Source of the DNA: Microscilla marina ATCC 23134
GTDB lineage: Bacteria > Bacteroidota > Bacteroidia > Cytophagales > Microscillaceae
DNA length: 64,000 bases
Assembly: GCF_000169175.1 (NCBI RefSeq)
Contig: NZ_AAWS01000010.1
Location: 124,001-188,000, forward strand
Direction of reading: 5' to 3'
Position 1 is the first letter of the stretch. Each line of letters begins with the position of its first letter. The notes below the pieces were generated by a model, which was not told where the DNA came from, ran no database searches, and saw only the letters and a program-made list of their open reading frames with translations. Below, in pieces: positions 18,006 through 27,857 of the stretch. The translations under genes were made by a program, and so were the position numbers.

Positions 18006-20249
18006 ATGCCAAATCAGAAAATAGTTTTTTTGAACCTGCTGATTTGTGTGCTGTTATTTTGGAAAGGCGTGCAGGCACAGGCACCGCAAAAAATTACGCA
18101 TCAGCAAACTTCAGTATCGTTTAATAGCAATACTTTGTATTTTTTTGAAGACACTCAAGGTGCACTTGATTTTACACAAGTCAAGCAACGGGCTTTTGTG
18201 CCTGTGAAGCATCCAGGTAATAGCTTTGGCGTTTCAAAATCAGTATTTTGGTTTCGTTTTCATTTACAAAATCACCATCCTACCCAAAAAAAATGGTTAC
18301 TAAAGGTTGCACACCCCTTGTTAGATCATCTTACGTTGTATTACAAAGCAAATGAAAAGTGGCAAAAGTTATCTTTAGGTGATAAAAAAAACTTTGCTCA
18401 AAGACCCATTGATAGCCGTTATTTTGTGATCCCGTTACAGCTCAATAGTACCAAACGGCAAACTTACTACTTAAGGGTTCAAAGCGAAAGTACTATACAA
18501 GTACCCCTGACATTATATATACCCAAAGCATTTTATAAGCAGCAAAGCAATGAGCAGTTTTTGTATGGCATGTATTTCGGAATATTGTTGGTGATGGCAC
18601 TGTACAATTTACCTATATTTTTAAGCACCAAAGACCAGTCATACCTGCTGTATGTATTGTTTATATTTGCCACTGGGTTGTTCAATGCCGCACTTGAAGG
18701 GTATACTTTTCAGCATTTATGGCCAAACCAAGTGTGGTGGGGGAGCGTTAGTGTGATTTTTTTTGGAGGCGTATCAGGCATGTGTTTATTTTGGTATACT
18801 AGTGTGTTCTTAAATACAAGAAAGTATGCCCCACGTTTGCGAAAAATGCTATTAGGAGCTGGGGTCTTGTATGGGTGTACCAGTTTACTTTCGTTGTTCA
18901 GTGTAATACTGTCTACTCAAGTATTGCCTTTGCTTTATGTATTTAGTTTGCCTACCATTCTATATAGTGCTATTGTATGTTATAAGAGAGGAATGGTAGC
19001 CGCAAGGTTTTTCTTACTCGCCTGGACATTGGTGGTATTAAGCGTAGTGATCTATAGCTTATCAATTACTGGTCTGTTACCATCCAACTTATTTACGCAT
19101 CACCTCCCCGAAGTTTCATTAGTAGTAGCTATTATATTATTGTCATTAGCTTTGGCAGACCGTTATCGCCAATACAAGCGAGAAAAAGAGCAAGTGAGTA
19201 ACCGTATTTTAGAACTACAAAGTCAAACCAATGAATATCTCGAAACAAAAGTAAAAGAGCGTACTCGTGAACTGCACAAGAAAGGGGAAGAAATAGCTAC
19301 CCAAAACGAAGAACTTAAACAGCAGCAAGAAGAGATTGTTGCCCAGAGTGAGTTTATTGCTGAAACCAATGTCCAGCTTAAAAAAGAAAGCAAGAAAACC
19401 AAAGAAAGTATCCAGGCTGCTCAAGCAATTCAAAATGCTATATTGCCAGGAAGAACTCGCCTGCAAGAGTTGTTTGATGATCATTTGTTTGTACTTTATC
19501 AGCCTAAAGACATTGTTTCTGGAGATTTTTATTGGGTAAATAAGGTAAAAGAGCAGCCACAAGTAGAAAACTTATTGGCAGAGGCAAAAGTACACGGGCA
19601 AGAAGGCAAGTTTCCTTCGACTGTCAAGCCCTTGCAGTATACAGAAGCCACCTTTGTAGCTGTGGTAGACTGTACTGGACATGGTATTCCTGGGGCTTTC
19701 ATGAGTATGATTGGTAATTCTTTATTGAATGAAATTGTCAATGAAATGCAAATTTATGAGACCAACCTAATTTTAGACAAGCTGCACGAGAAATTGGTAG
19801 GGGGGCTTAACCAAGAAGAGGATGCCACGATGGATCAAGGAATGGATGTGTGTTTGTGCAAATGCGAAAAAATGCTGGATGAAACCACCAAGGTTACTTT
19901 TACTGGATCTAAACGCCCATTGTATTATATAAAAGATGGTAAACTGGGAGAGTTGAGGGGAGACCGTACCCCGATTGGAGGGTGGAGTTTTCGGGCAAGG
20001 AAAAAATTTAATGCCAACACCTTGTACCTCAACTCTGGTGACATGCTGTACCTTACTACAGACGGTTACATAGATTTGCCCAACCGTAAGCGCAAAAGTT
20101 TTGGTACACGTCGTCTTAAAGTGATGTTTGAAGCCAACGCCCATTTACCTGTTGACCAACAAAAAGAAACATTCACTCAGGTAATGAAAGAGTTTTTGTT
20201 AAACTCTGAACAAAGAGATGACATTACCATAGTAGGGCTTAAGGTATAA
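18006..20249 (+). CDS. 7TM-DISM sensor with SpoIIE-type phosphatase
   Basis: A 747-residue receptor: signal peptide (to about 25), a periplasmic beta-rich 7TMR-DISMED2-type domain (about 30-175), seven membrane helices (about 185-390), a long coiled coil (395-480) and a SpoIIE phosphatase. The phosphatase has SGDFYW, DCTGHGIPGAFM, DQGMDVCLC, TTDGYIDLPN and QRDDITIVGLKV, so catalytic acidic residues are intact. Known biology: 7TM-DISM domains sense small extracytoplasmic ligands, often sugars. The phosphatase target is presumably a SiaC- or anti-anti-sigma-like protein encoded elsewhere. The AraC-type gene follows closely and is likely co-transcribed. Confidence 0.9.
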   Translation: MPNQKIVFLNLLICVLLFWKGVQAQAPQKITHQQTSVSFNSNTLYFFEDTQGALDFTQVKQRAFVPVKHPGNSFGVSKSVFWFRFHLQNHHPTQKKWLLKVAHPLLDHLTLYYKANEKWQKLSLGDKKNFAQRPIDSRYFVIPLQLNSTKRQTYYLRVQSESTIQVPLTLYIPKAFYKQQSNEQFLYGMYFGILLVMALYNLPIFLSTKDQSYLLYVLFIFATGLFNAALEGYTFQHLWPNQVWWGSVSVIFFGGVSGMCLFWYTSVFLNTRKYAPRLRKMLLGAGVLYGCTSLLSLFSVILSTQVLPLLYVFSLPTILYSAIVCYKRGMVAARFFLLAWTLVVLSVVIYSLSITGLLPSNLFTHHLPEVSLVVAIILLSLALADRYRQYKREKEQVSNRILELQSQTNEYLETKVKERTRELHKKGEEIATQNEELKQQQEEIVAQSEFIAETNVQLKKESKKTKESIQAAQAIQNAILPGRTRLQELFDDHLFVLYQPKDIVSGDFYWVNKVKEQPQVENLLAEAKVHGQEGKFPSTVKPLQYTEATFVAVVDCTGHGIPGAFMSMIGNSLLNEIVNEMQIYETNLILDKLHEKLVGGLNQEEDATMDQGMDVCLCKCEKMLDETTKVTFTGSKRPLYYIKDGKLGELRGDRTPIGGWSFRARKKFNANTLYLNSGDMLYLTTDGYIDLPNRKRKSFGTRRLKVMFEANAHLPVDQQKETFTQVMKEFLLNSEQRDDITIVGLKV

Positions 20250-20262
20250 AAGACCAGTGTTT

Positions 20263-21078
20263 ATGGAGCAAGTACCAAGGCATCAACTACACCATAAAGA
20301 ACAAGGAGGGCTCAAGATAGAAGATATTGCTTATTCCAACCCTTATGATTATACTCAGCTACATCGCCACGACTATTATGAAGTCTTATTGATTAGGCAA
20401 GGAGGAGGAAGACAAGTGATTGACTTTGAAGAAAGTAAGCTCCAGTCGTTGAGCGCATACATAGTGTTTCCAGGACAAGTACATTTGCTTCAGCGTGCTT
20501 CTGGTGCCAAAGGTAGCGTAGTGCAGTTTACCCAAGAGGTGTTATTTGAGTCGTTACCATTGTATAATATAGAATCTATCATAGCACAGCCCGCTGTTTT
20601 TGAAGAATTACATACTGTGCTTCATTTGCTCCAGCAAGCATTAGCCTTGCAAGACCCGGTGTCGCAGCAAGTAGCCAGGCACTACCTACACATTTTATTA
20701 TGGAAAATGATCCAGGCACAACCCCTCAGTACTACTCCAGCCAAAACTCCTGCTTTGTTAAAACAGTTTCTAAGCGTGCTTGAACAACACATTACTCAAA
20801 GCAAAGCTGTCAAACAATATGCTGAATGGCTGGCTGTTTCGCCACGTAAGCTAAACGAAATGTGTAAAAGTCATTGGGGCAAAACGGGCTTACAAGTGAT
20901 TCATGAGCACTTGTTGTTAGAAATTAAGCGCTTGCTCATGACACAAAGTTTGTCACACAAAGAAATTGCCTATTTGTTAGAGTTTGACAGCCCGGCAGCG
21001 TTTAGTGGCTTTGTCAAGCGAAAAACCAATCATACACCCACTGATTTACAAGCACAACTTGAACAAATTTATAAGTGA
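20263..21078 (+). CDS. AraC-family transcriptional regulator with cupin sensor
   Basis: About 271 residues with an N-terminal cupin-like domain (HRHDYYEVLLI, residues about 26-36, with metal-type His residues) and a C-terminal AraC double helix-turn-helix (about 195-270; SPRKLNEMCKSHWGKT and LSHKEIAYLLEFDSPAAFS). The usual role is ligand-dependent transcription control. Candidate targets are the adjacent decarboxylase gene, 69 bp downstream, and its own operon. ATG 20263 is chosen over GTG 20257 two codons earlier. The start is about 14 bp after the phosphatase stop, so the sensor may sit in the same transcript. Confidence 0.87.
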   Translation: MEQVPRHQLHHKEQGGLKIEDIAYSNPYDYTQLHRHDYYEVLLIRQGGGRQVIDFEESKLQSLSAYIVFPGQVHLLQRASGAKGSVVQFTQEVLFESLPLYNIESIIAQPAVFEELHTVLHLLQQALALQDPVSQQVARHYLHILLWKMIQAQPLSTTPAKTPALLKQFLSVLEQHITQSKAVKQYAEWLAVSPRKLNEMCKSHWGKTGLQVIHEHLLLEIKRLLMTQSLSHKEIAYLLEFDSPAAFSGFVKRKTNHTPTDLQAQLEQIYK

Positions 21079-21147
21079 TTTACCCTTTTTTGTAAGCTGC
21101 ACATGTAGTATATTTTATACATTTGTTTTCAAACAACAATACAAGCA

Positions 21148-22578
21148 ATGAACAACCAAGAGTTTAGAAAAAACGCCCACCAATTGGTAGACTGGATGGC
21201 TGACTATTTCGAAAACATAGAACAGCATCCTGTCAAGTCGCAAGTAGTACCCCGCCAGGTATACGATAGTTTGCCCAATGAATTACCCTTGAAAGGCGAA
21301 AGTTTTGCCGATATTTTTAAAGATTTTGAAGAGAAGATTATTCCAGGAATGACGCATTGGCAACACCCTTCGTTTTTTGCTTATTTTCCAGCCAATGGCA
21401 GCTTTCCTTCGTTGCTGGCAGAAATGCTCATGTCTGCTCTGGGAGCCCAATGTATGATCTGGGAAACTTCGCCAGCTGCTGCTGAGTTGGAAGAAAAAAT
21501 GATGCATTGGCTTAAGCAGTTGATGGGGATACCAATGCATTTCGAGGGAGTAATTCAAGACACAGCATCTACCGCCACTTTGTGTGCCATACTCACTGCT
21601 CGTGAATACTATACCGATTACCAAATAAATATACGAGGTTTTCGGGCAGAGAAATTTACCATATATTGCTCTGAGCATACCCATTCATCTATAGACAAAG
21701 CCGTAAAAATAGCCGGCGTAGGAAGTGCTCATTTGCGTAAAGTAGCAGTAGACGATACATTTGCTTTGCGTCCTGAGTCACTCGAATCACTTATTCAGCA
21801 AGACATTGCTCAAGGGTACACCCCACTTTGTGCAATTGCTGCAGTAGGTACTACCAGCTCTACTGCAGTAGACCCAGTGCAAGCAATGGGAACTATTTGT
21901 AAAAAGTACAATGTATGGTTGCATGTAGATGCGGCTTATGTAGGAACCGCTACTATGCTGCCCGAAAAACGATGGACAATTGATGGATTAGAAATGGCTG
22001 ACTCTTACGTGTTTAATCCTCACAAGTGGATGTTTACCAATTTTGATTGTACAGCATATTTTGTCAAAAGCAAAGAAGCACTTATTAGAACTTTTGAAAT
22101 AATGCCCGAATATTTGAAAACTAAGTCTGATGGGCAGAAAATCAATAATTACCGTGACTGGGGGGTACCTTTAGGGCGTCGTTTTCGTGCGTTGAAATTA
22201 TGGTTTGTAATGCGTTCGTTTGGAGTAGAGGGGTTGCAACAAAAAATAAGAGGGCATATTCAGCTGGCGCAAGATTTGACCGAAATAATCAAACAACGAG
22301 AGGATTTTGAGATTTTGGCACCAGTAGAATTTAACTTAATATGTTTTCGTTATAGCCCGGCAAACACAAGCGAAGAAACTTTGAATCAAATCAATGCGCA
22401 AATCTTGCATGCCATCAACGACTCAGGAAAGGCTTACCTGACTCACACCAAGCTTAATGGCAGATATACTTTACGTTTAGTAATAGGACAAACCAATGTG
22501 ACTAAGAAACATGTAGAGGCGGTATGGGCGCTTATTTTGGCTGAGGTAGCTAAAATACAGACGGCTTCTTTGGTATAA
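21148..22578 (+). CDS. group II PLP-dependent amino-acid decarboxylase
   Basis: A 476-residue enzyme of the aromatic-L-amino-acid decarboxylase family. The PLP Schiff-base lysine is in NPHKWMF (Lys293). Family landmarks include HWQHPSFFAYFP near the start, the cofactor-stacking SEHTHSSIDKA, AAVGTTSSTAVDP and LHVDAAY (the Asp contacting the pyridine nitrogen). It fits tryptophan/tyrosine/DOPA-type decarboxylases, though the true substrate cannot be fixed. It follows the AraC-type regulator on the same strand. A tyramine, tryptamine or phenethylamine product would be expected. Confidence 0.9.
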   Translation: MNNQEFRKNAHQLVDWMADYFENIEQHPVKSQVVPRQVYDSLPNELPLKGESFADIFKDFEEKIIPGMTHWQHPSFFAYFPANGSFPSLLAEMLMSALGAQCMIWETSPAAAELEEKMMHWLKQLMGIPMHFEGVIQDTASTATLCAILTAREYYTDYQINIRGFRAEKFTIYCSEHTHSSIDKAVKIAGVGSAHLRKVAVDDTFALRPESLESLIQQDIAQGYTPLCAIAAVGTTSSTAVDPVQAMGTICKKYNVWLHVDAAYVGTATMLPEKRWTIDGLEMADSYVFNPHKWMFTNFDCTAYFVKSKEALIRTFEIMPEYLKTKSDGQKINNYRDWGVPLGRRFRALKLWFVMRSFGVEGLQQKIRGHIQLAQDLTEIIKQREDFEILAPVEFNLICFRYSPANTSEETLNQINAQILHAINDSGKAYLTHTKLNGRYTLRLVIGQTNVTKKHVEAVWALILAEVAKIQTASLV

Positions 22579-22697
22579 TGTGTCACCTTTATCTATATGA
22601 AAGAATATCGAATGCTGGTTAATGAAAGTGGTTGGGTATACCTTACTGTCAGTAAATTAATCAGCGTTTGAATCGGGCGACCAAGCCTTTTAGTTTC

Positions 22698-23552
22698 TTA
22701 AAACTTCATAAAATAAGTGCCAATGATATGACTTTCGGGCAGTAGCCCCCAATGACGCGAGTCTTGGGTGTTGTGGCGGTTGTCGCCCAACATAAAGTAA
22801 TAGTTTTGTTTGAAAGTATATACTTTAAATTCCTGCCCATCAATTACTAGCTTATCTGTGTAAACCTCTACTTTTTTATTTCCCTCATAATGTTGGATGA
22901 GTTTACCGTACAACAATAGGTTTTTAGCATTGATAGGCAGTCGCATTCCTTGACGAGGAATTTTTAGCGGACCGAAGTGATCAGCATTCCAGGCAATGTC
23001 TTGGTGGTAAGGGTATACAGCCGGGTCAAAACTACCTACTGTTTTACGCTGCACAGTGGTTTGAATGTTGGCATTCTTGAAATCTTGCTTTATTTTTTGA
23101 ATAAGAGCAGGGCGGGTATGTACCAAAAAGTTTTTATCCATATAGCCTTGTTCTGGCATCATTCTGTTGACAAGCAACGATTTTTTAGGAATAGCCACAT
23201 TGCTTACCATTTTATATAAATATTGTGTTTTTGGAGGAGCAACCTGTTTGCGACCGTTTACAAATACTTCGCTGTTGCTTATTTTTATTTGCTCACCACT
23301 AACGGCTGCACACCTTGCTACAGCGATGTTTTTGGGTGATGTATTCAAGCTTCCCGATTTTTTTGGTAAACGAAAAACTGTAATGTCGTCTCGTTGAATA
23401 ACCGGGAAAAATGTATAAACTAAAAAGCTGCTCTTGGCAGTCAAAGTTCCTTCCATCGAGGAGGTAGGTACTACTACTTGTTTTAATGCATACAGGGCAA
23501 AAGCAGCAGTGATTATCACTACCACAAGTAGAAACATGAAAAAACGTCTCAT
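22698..23552 (-). CDS. lepB: signal peptidase I (S26), catalytic lysine apparently replaced
   Basis: A 284-residue S26-family protein: one N-terminal membrane helix (4-23), the nucleophile motif PTSSMEG (Ser32), the RDDITVFRLP strand (54-63) and the C-terminal GDNRHNTQDSRHWG box E. The general base Lys-Arg pair, usually in a (I/V)KR(A/C)V segment, reads VARCAAVSGE here, Ala79-Arg80. A large insertion separates the strands, usual for Bacteroidetes members. The start at 23552 (MRRFFMFLL) is preferred; 23585 would overlap the PH-domain gene by 11 bp. The Ser is kept and Lys lost on my reading, so activity is uncertain and it may be a specialised or inactive paralogue. Confidence 0.82.
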   Translation of the reverse strand: MRRFFMFLLVVVIITAAFALYALKQVVVPTSSMEGTLTAKSSFLVYTFFPVIQRDDITVFRLPKKSGSLNTSPKNIAVARCAAVSGEQIKISNSEVFVNGRKQVAPPKTQYLYKMVSNVAIPKKSLLVNRMMPEQGYMDKNFLVHTRPALIQKIKQDFKNANIQTTVQRKTVGSFDPAVYPYHQDIAWNADHFGPLKIPRQGMRLPINAKNLLLYGKLIQHYEGNKKVEVYTDKLVIDGQEFKVYTFKQNYYFMLGDNRHNTQDSRHWGLLPESHIIGTYFMKF

Positions 23553-23574
23553 AATCTTGTAATTCCTTGAGTTA

Positions 23575-24057
23575 CTAAACGTCAAAATTTATGTTTTTCT
23601 GAATAGCCTTACGAAATTTCTCTGGCTTATGAATGTAGGTAAACTTAGTGGCTGCCCCTCCCGAACCAGTAATTTCGATATGCCCAAAGTCTAATAACCT
23701 TGCGGTCAGCGTTTGGTCTACCTCTACTGCTTCTATTTGGGTGAGCATCATAGAAGTGGTTTTTCGGCGAAATACACCTTCTTGAACAAACACTCGTTGG
23801 TTGGTTACTACAAACTCTGATGTATGATGATGGATATATTCTTTCAGAAAACTGATAAGTCCTATACCAGCTGTAATGAGTCCCAGGTACAATATATAGT
23901 CAGAAAAATCGCCCAGATTGAGCTTCTTTTGTAATGTCATGAGGGCTAGTATACCACCAAATATAATGACTAGAGACGGTGATATGAAGTATAACCAGTG
24001 TAAGTGAGTTCTGAAAATCACCTTTTCCTTAGCAAGTAAATTCTGTTTTATGCCCAT
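23575..24057 (-). CDS. bacterial PH-domain membrane protein (YdbS-like)
   Basis: A 160-residue protein with two membrane helices (about 20-40 and 53-72) and a bacterial PH-type domain of the YdbS/DUF304 kind. The segment TNQRVFVQEGVFRRKTTSM and ITQIEAVEVDQT-like strand pattern match; the tail ends with a GSGGAATKFTYIHKP strand. Function in the family is unclear (envelope or stress association). It lies directly upstream of lepB in the same direction with a 22-bp gap, so the two are an operon. Confidence 0.82.
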   Translation of the reverse strand: MGIKQNLLAKEKVIFRTHLHWLYFISPSLVIIFGGILALMTLQKKLNLGDFSDYILYLGLITAGIGLISFLKEYIHHHTSEFVVTNQRVFVQEGVFRRKTTSMMLTQIEAVEVDQTLTARLLDFGHIEITGSGGAATKFTYIHKPEKFRKAIQKNINFDV

Positions 24058-24513
24058 GGTGTTTAGCTGTAACTATTGTGTGATGAATAAGCCTATGTAT
24101 AGTGAGAGTTAAAAAAGCCTGTGAATTAGAGGCTTTCAATGAAGAGCAAATATACCAAAAAACTTAGACCTTGTGGGAATTTTATATTTTGAGAGCAAAA
24201 AATGTAATTCCTGCCAAAGATGAAGTGTAAAAAGTGGAGTTAAATGACTTTTTTGCAATAAAATATATGATGAAAATGCAGATAGAATTATTCGGGTAAA
24301 ACCTTAATGGGTGTTTGACTAAAAACCTCAGGTTGCTAAAATTGAGTCATCTGTGAACTTATCTATACTATACTAAGTAAAATAACTGCTTTATGAAACC
24401 AAACCCTTGGCTTATGTGTATAAACTTGTTCCTTATGAATTCACCCACATTTTATTCATCATTATGTGTTTACTTTGCAATACGAAATATAACAAAATAA
24501 ATCACTTACAATA
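24058..24513. other. intergenic, no gene seen
   Basis: 456 AT-rich bases between divergent genes. They must hold promoters for both, but I see no clear gene, hairpin or repeat. Confidence 0.5.
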
Positions 24514-25338
24514 ATGAAAAAGGCCTTAATATATTTGTCAATTTGCATCACATTACTTGCTTTTAATAGTAATTTATTTGCCCAAAAGTCAGGAAAGTTC
24601 TATGCATTTGCAAGTAAGAGAAAAGTAAAAAGAGCAAAAGTAAAGTATAATACTCAGAAAGATGTAGTGGAAGTGAAGCTAGCTGGAGTAAATTATGTAT
24701 TTAAAAGAGAACGTGTTAAAAACCTAAAAGAAAAAGTATATTCTGCTGCAAACAAGAGGATGTTTTACCTGGAAGACGATGGTTCTTGGATTATTACAGG
24801 TAACTTACGAACTAACCCAAGTTGTAAAATTAAATACAGTGAGAAATCATATAGTTTTGGTATTGCTTACCTTTCTACTGACAAAGCAAAAGTGTCAAGT
24901 ATGAATAAAGAAAAGGGAGTCAAGATAGTAGAAGAAGCTTATGCAAAGCTTTGTCAGGCATATCGTGTGATTGAAGAAGCTAAAATAGCAAAGGTACCAT
25001 TACCAGAAGAAGGAATGAAAAATGCTAAATTATTACCAGAAGCCATTAAAGTTTCAAAAAGGTGGATTGCAGGCAAGCGTTGGAAAGAAAAAATTATAGG
25101 AGGTTATTTCTTTTCTAAAGAATGGAATACGATCCGTCATAAACGTTCAGGAAGAGTTTTGGGGCGTCGTGTTCGTTTAATTGGCTTGATGAAAATGCCT
25201 GATGGAAGATGTAAATTTGGTCATTTCTTTATCAGACAAAATTTCAATGGAACTAAATATGGAGTTACATTTTGCGAAGCAAACTCTCGCGTATTTGAGG
25301 TAAGCTGCGATAAAGTACAAGCAAAAATAGGAAAGTAA
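24514..25338 (+). CDS. exported protein of unknown function
   Basis: A 274-residue protein with a signal peptide ending LFAQ. The mature part is very basic, with many Lys and Arg (RKVKRAKVKYN near the front, GRRVRLIGLMKMPDGR near 220) and a mixture of beta-type and helical segments. Five cysteines are spread over the chain. I recognise no domain. Two adjacent points hint at a real, independently expressed gene: a clean terminator at 25362-25405 and a long upstream spacer. No neighbour suggests a role. Confidence 0.75.
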   Translation: MKKALIYLSICITLLAFNSNLFAQKSGKFYAFASKRKVKRAKVKYNTQKDVVEVKLAGVNYVFKRERVKNLKEKVYSAANKRMFYLEDDGSWIITGNLRTNPSCKIKYSEKSYSFGIAYLSTDKAKVSSMNKEKGVKIVEEAYAKLCQAYRVIEEAKIAKVPLPEEGMKNAKLLPEAIKVSKRWIAGKRWKEKIIGGYFFSKEWNTIRHKRSGRVLGRRVRLIGLMKMPDGRCKFGHFFIRQNFNGTKYGVTFCEANSRVFEVSCDKVQAKIGK

Positions 25339-25361
25339 TTCTTTTAAATATACGATCAAAA

Positions 25362-25405
25362 AACACTACTTGATGCCAAACATGGCATCAAGTAGTGTTT
25401 TCTTA
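25362..25405 (+). terminator. intrinsic terminator
   Basis: A perfect 16-bp stem (AACACTACTTGATGCC with complement), 6-base loop and T-rich tail, ending the 24514-25338 gene. The next 370 bases hold no visible gene. Confidence 0.9.
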
Positions 25406-25778
25406 TTTAATGAGGTGTTTAAATTGCATTTAGAGTTCTGTTTCACCATTGAAAATGAAACAACAAACTAATTTTTAAATACACTCTAAAAATGTAGACT
25501 CTATTGTAATAAACAGCGTATGGCAGTAATGGTGATAAAATGTGTAAATAATTGATAATTAGCACTTTAGTGTTTTTAATGAAAAAAAGTAATTAAAAAT
25601 GTCATTTTTTTGCACCAGGGGCATTGTTATAAGTGAAATCGCCACCAGCATAATGCATTCAGTTTTTTATCCTAAGATCCTGAAGCCTAATAAGCAACCA
25701 ATAGTTATGCAAATCAGCAACCAAACATGCATCCTGCGATTTCAAAATCAATAACCAGTGTGCACATCCATCAACAAC

Positions 25779-25820
25779 AAAAAAGCAAAAGCGTGAAAAT
25801 TAGCTAGTTTTCACGCTTTT
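25779..25820 (-). terminator. terminator of the 47-residue gene
   Basis: A 13-bp stem (AAAAGCGTGAAAA / TTTTCACGCTTTT) with an 8-base loop. On the minus strand it is followed by a T run, just past the stop at 25852. Confidence 0.75.
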
Positions 25821-25851
25821 TTGCATTTATAAGCTTTTACAATTTCCTACT

Positions 25852-25995
25852 TTACTCCTCTGCGTCATTATAATCTTCCAATATTGTTTGTTTCTCTTCT
25901 GGGCTTAGCATAGCATCATCCAGAATACTTTCAAGTTCTTCCTTTGAAATGCCCCACATGACAAAGTTCAAAGGAGGGGTAACTTCTTGTTTCAT
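25852..25995 (-). CDS. small acidic protein, 47 residues
   Basis: A short frame running from ATG at 25995 to TAA at 25852. The product is 47 residues, begins MKQEVTPPLNFVMWGISKEE and is very acidic toward the end (LEDYNDAEE). The middle reads as a helix pair (LESILDDAML, PEEKQTILEDY). The support is context: a minus-strand terminator lies 30 bases downstream, and the frame stops cleanly before it. There is no good Shine-Dalgarno site, as is usual here. I do not recognise a family; it could be a small regulatory or adaptor protein. Confidence 0.5.
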   Translation of the reverse strand: MKQEVTPPLNFVMWGISKEELESILDDAMLSPEEKQTILEDYNDAEE

Positions 25996-26076
25996 TGGTT
26001 TTGAAGTTTTTAGGTTAGTGATCTGGAAAAAATAAGATGTGTCAATTTAAGAAAATATATTGTTCTCAGACGATTC

Positions 26077-26118
26077 AAAAAAAACGGTGCATAGCCAAAG
26101 CTATGAGGCTTTTTTTTT
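26077..26118. terminator. bidirectional terminator-like hairpin
   Basis: A 6-bp stem (CATAGC/GCTATG, 4-base loop) with eight A before it and nine T after. It could act on both strands. The surrounding 25996-26501 stretch shows no gene. Confidence 0.5.
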
Positions 26119-26501
26119 GAGAAGAATGAGGGCAATAGATACACTTTAATGGCTCAAATTATTTATGAAAGATCACTTAGCAGAATGTTTGTTTCTATTA
26201 TGATGTATTTTGCCTTATGAGCCAAATACGATACGTCTTATGCACGAAAATATAGATTAAATATTGTACATAAGATTGAGTAATACAACTAAAATATCCT
26301 AAAAGAGTTAAACCTATAGAGTCAAACCTACAAGTGGTGTTACTTGAGGATAGTGCAACTTGTATAAAAAAACATTGTCTATGAAAGTAGGTAAAATAAG
26401 AGAGCTAAAATCACCTTTGAATACGGGTTCATTGACTATGGCGCTACTTTTGTCTTAGTAATCAGTACGATAGCAAAAAAAAGGTTATCTTTGGACTTGA
26501 A

Positions 26502-27446
26502 ATGAACACAGTACAGATAGAAAAAAATACTCGACTTGTAAAAAAGAAGGCTAAAGACCTGGGTTTTGAGTTTTGTGGTATATCAGAAGCTACTTTCTTA
26601 GAGGAAGAAGCGCCTCGCCTTGAAACTTGGCTTAAGCAAAAAATGCAAGGAGAAATGGGGTACATGGCAAATCATTTTGACAAACGCCTTGACCCAAGGT
26701 TGTTGGTAGACAATGCTAAATCGGTAGTTTCGTTGTTATACAACTACTACCCTCAGGAAGATATAGCCCAAACACAACAAAACGAAAGTTATAAGGTATC
26801 AAAGTATGCGTATGGTACAGACTATCATTTTGTAATCAAAGATAAGCTCAAAGAGTTATTTGCTTTTATTCAGCAGGAAATAGGTGAAGTAGGGGGAAGA
26901 GTTTTTGTAGACTCGGCACCAGTAATGGACAAAGCCTGGGCACAAAAAAGTGGGGTAGGCTGGATCGGTAAGCATAGTAATTTGCTTAACCGAAAAATGG
27001 GCAGTTTTTTCTTTATTGCTGAGCTTATTTTAGACTTGACACTGATGCCCGATGCACCTACTCAAGATTATTGTGGTACTTGTACCCGCTGCATAGATGC
27101 TTGCCCAACTGATGCTATTGTGGAGCCTTATGTGGTAAATGGCAGTCAATGTATTTCATACTTTACCATTGAGCTAAAGGATGAAATACCCCAGGAAGTA
27201 AAAGGGAAGTTCGAAAACTGGATTTTTGGCTGTGATATATGTCAGGATGTATGTCCCTGGAATCGTTTTTCCAAGCCTCACCAAGAGCCATTGTTTGAAC
27301 CAAAACCTGGTCTTAATCAGATGACTAAACAAGATTGGGAAGAAATTACAGAGGATGTTTTTAGAGACTTGTTTCGTAAGTCTGCCGTGAAAAGGACAAA
27401 AATAAAGGGCTTGAAAAGAAACATAAGTTTCGTATCAAACCCCTAA
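26502..27446 (+). CDS. queG: epoxyqueuosine reductase
   Basis: QueG reduces epoxyqueuosine to queuosine in tRNA wobble modification, using cobalamin and two [4Fe-4S] clusters. The 314-residue protein shows the catalytic region [15 protein letters not shown] and [10 protein letters not shown], then the two ferredoxin-type clusters [12 protein letters not shown] (about 191-202) and [11 protein letters not shown] (about 247-257). Length is that of the compact Bacteroidetes version, without the C-terminal HEAT-like domain of some enzymes. It stands alone here. Confidence 0.95.
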   Translation: MNTVQIEKNTRLVKKKAKDLGFEFCGISEATFLEEEAPRLETWLKQKMQGEMGYMANHFDKRLDPRLLVDNAKSVVSLLYNYYPQEDIAQTQQNESYKVSKYAYGTDYHFVIKDKLKELFAFIQQEIGEVGGRVFVDSAPVMDKAWAQKSGVGWIGKHSNLLNRKMGSFFFIAELILDLTLMPDAPTQDYCGTCTRCIDACPTDAIVEPYVVNGSQCISYFTIELKDEIPQEVKGKFENWIFGCDICQDVCPWNRFSKPHQEPLFEPKPGLNQMTKQDWEEITEDVFRDLFRKSAVKRTKIKGLKRNISFVSNP

Positions 27447-27495
27447 GAATTTATGAAATGCTAAATCTAAATAAAGTTACATTAAGTAAAAAAGT

Positions 27496-27690
27496 TTAAA
27501 CCATTGAGTGATTGAAGCAACGATCTAATATTTGAGGGTAAGTTGGATTAAACATTTGGTAACACCAATCACGGAATTCTTCTACTTCATTGGGTTTTAA
27601 GTATTTAGAAATAGATTTATTTAGCTCTTTTTCAAATAGAATTTTGTCAAAACTGACTTTTTGGAGAATGGTTTTTACATATTCTAACAT
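27496..27690 (-). CDS. small conserved-type protein, 64 residues
   Basis: A 64-residue soluble protein starting at 27690 with the pattern VKTILQKVSFDKILFEKEL and later EVEEFRDWCYQMF. It resembles small, widely conserved Bacteroidetes proteins of unknown function with a FRDWCY motif; this is from memory and needs a search. It converges with queG, 49 bp from its end, and is followed upstream by an AT-rich promoter-like spacer. No cofactor or nucleic-acid motif is visible. Confidence 0.7.
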   Translation of the reverse strand: MLEYVKTILQKVSFDKILFEKELNKSISKYLKPNEVEEFRDWCYQMFNPTYPQILDRCFNHSMV

Positions 27691-27857
27691 ATTGAAAAAA
27701 TTAATTTTTGGTGTGTGTAAGTTGAAAAGTACAATATTACTACGAAGTTTAACCGGAAAAGTTCGGTAAATGTCTAAGTATTTTTTTAGTCTAATTATAT
27801 GTTGTAAAAATACAATTTACTTGTGGTTTTACAAAATTAAATACATCATATTTTACA

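Noticed and set aside
25400-26500. A tRNA or other structured RNA in the 1.1 kb gap
   Set aside because: No tRNA cloverleaf or T-arm sequence found; only a 47-residue gene and two hairpins are supported.
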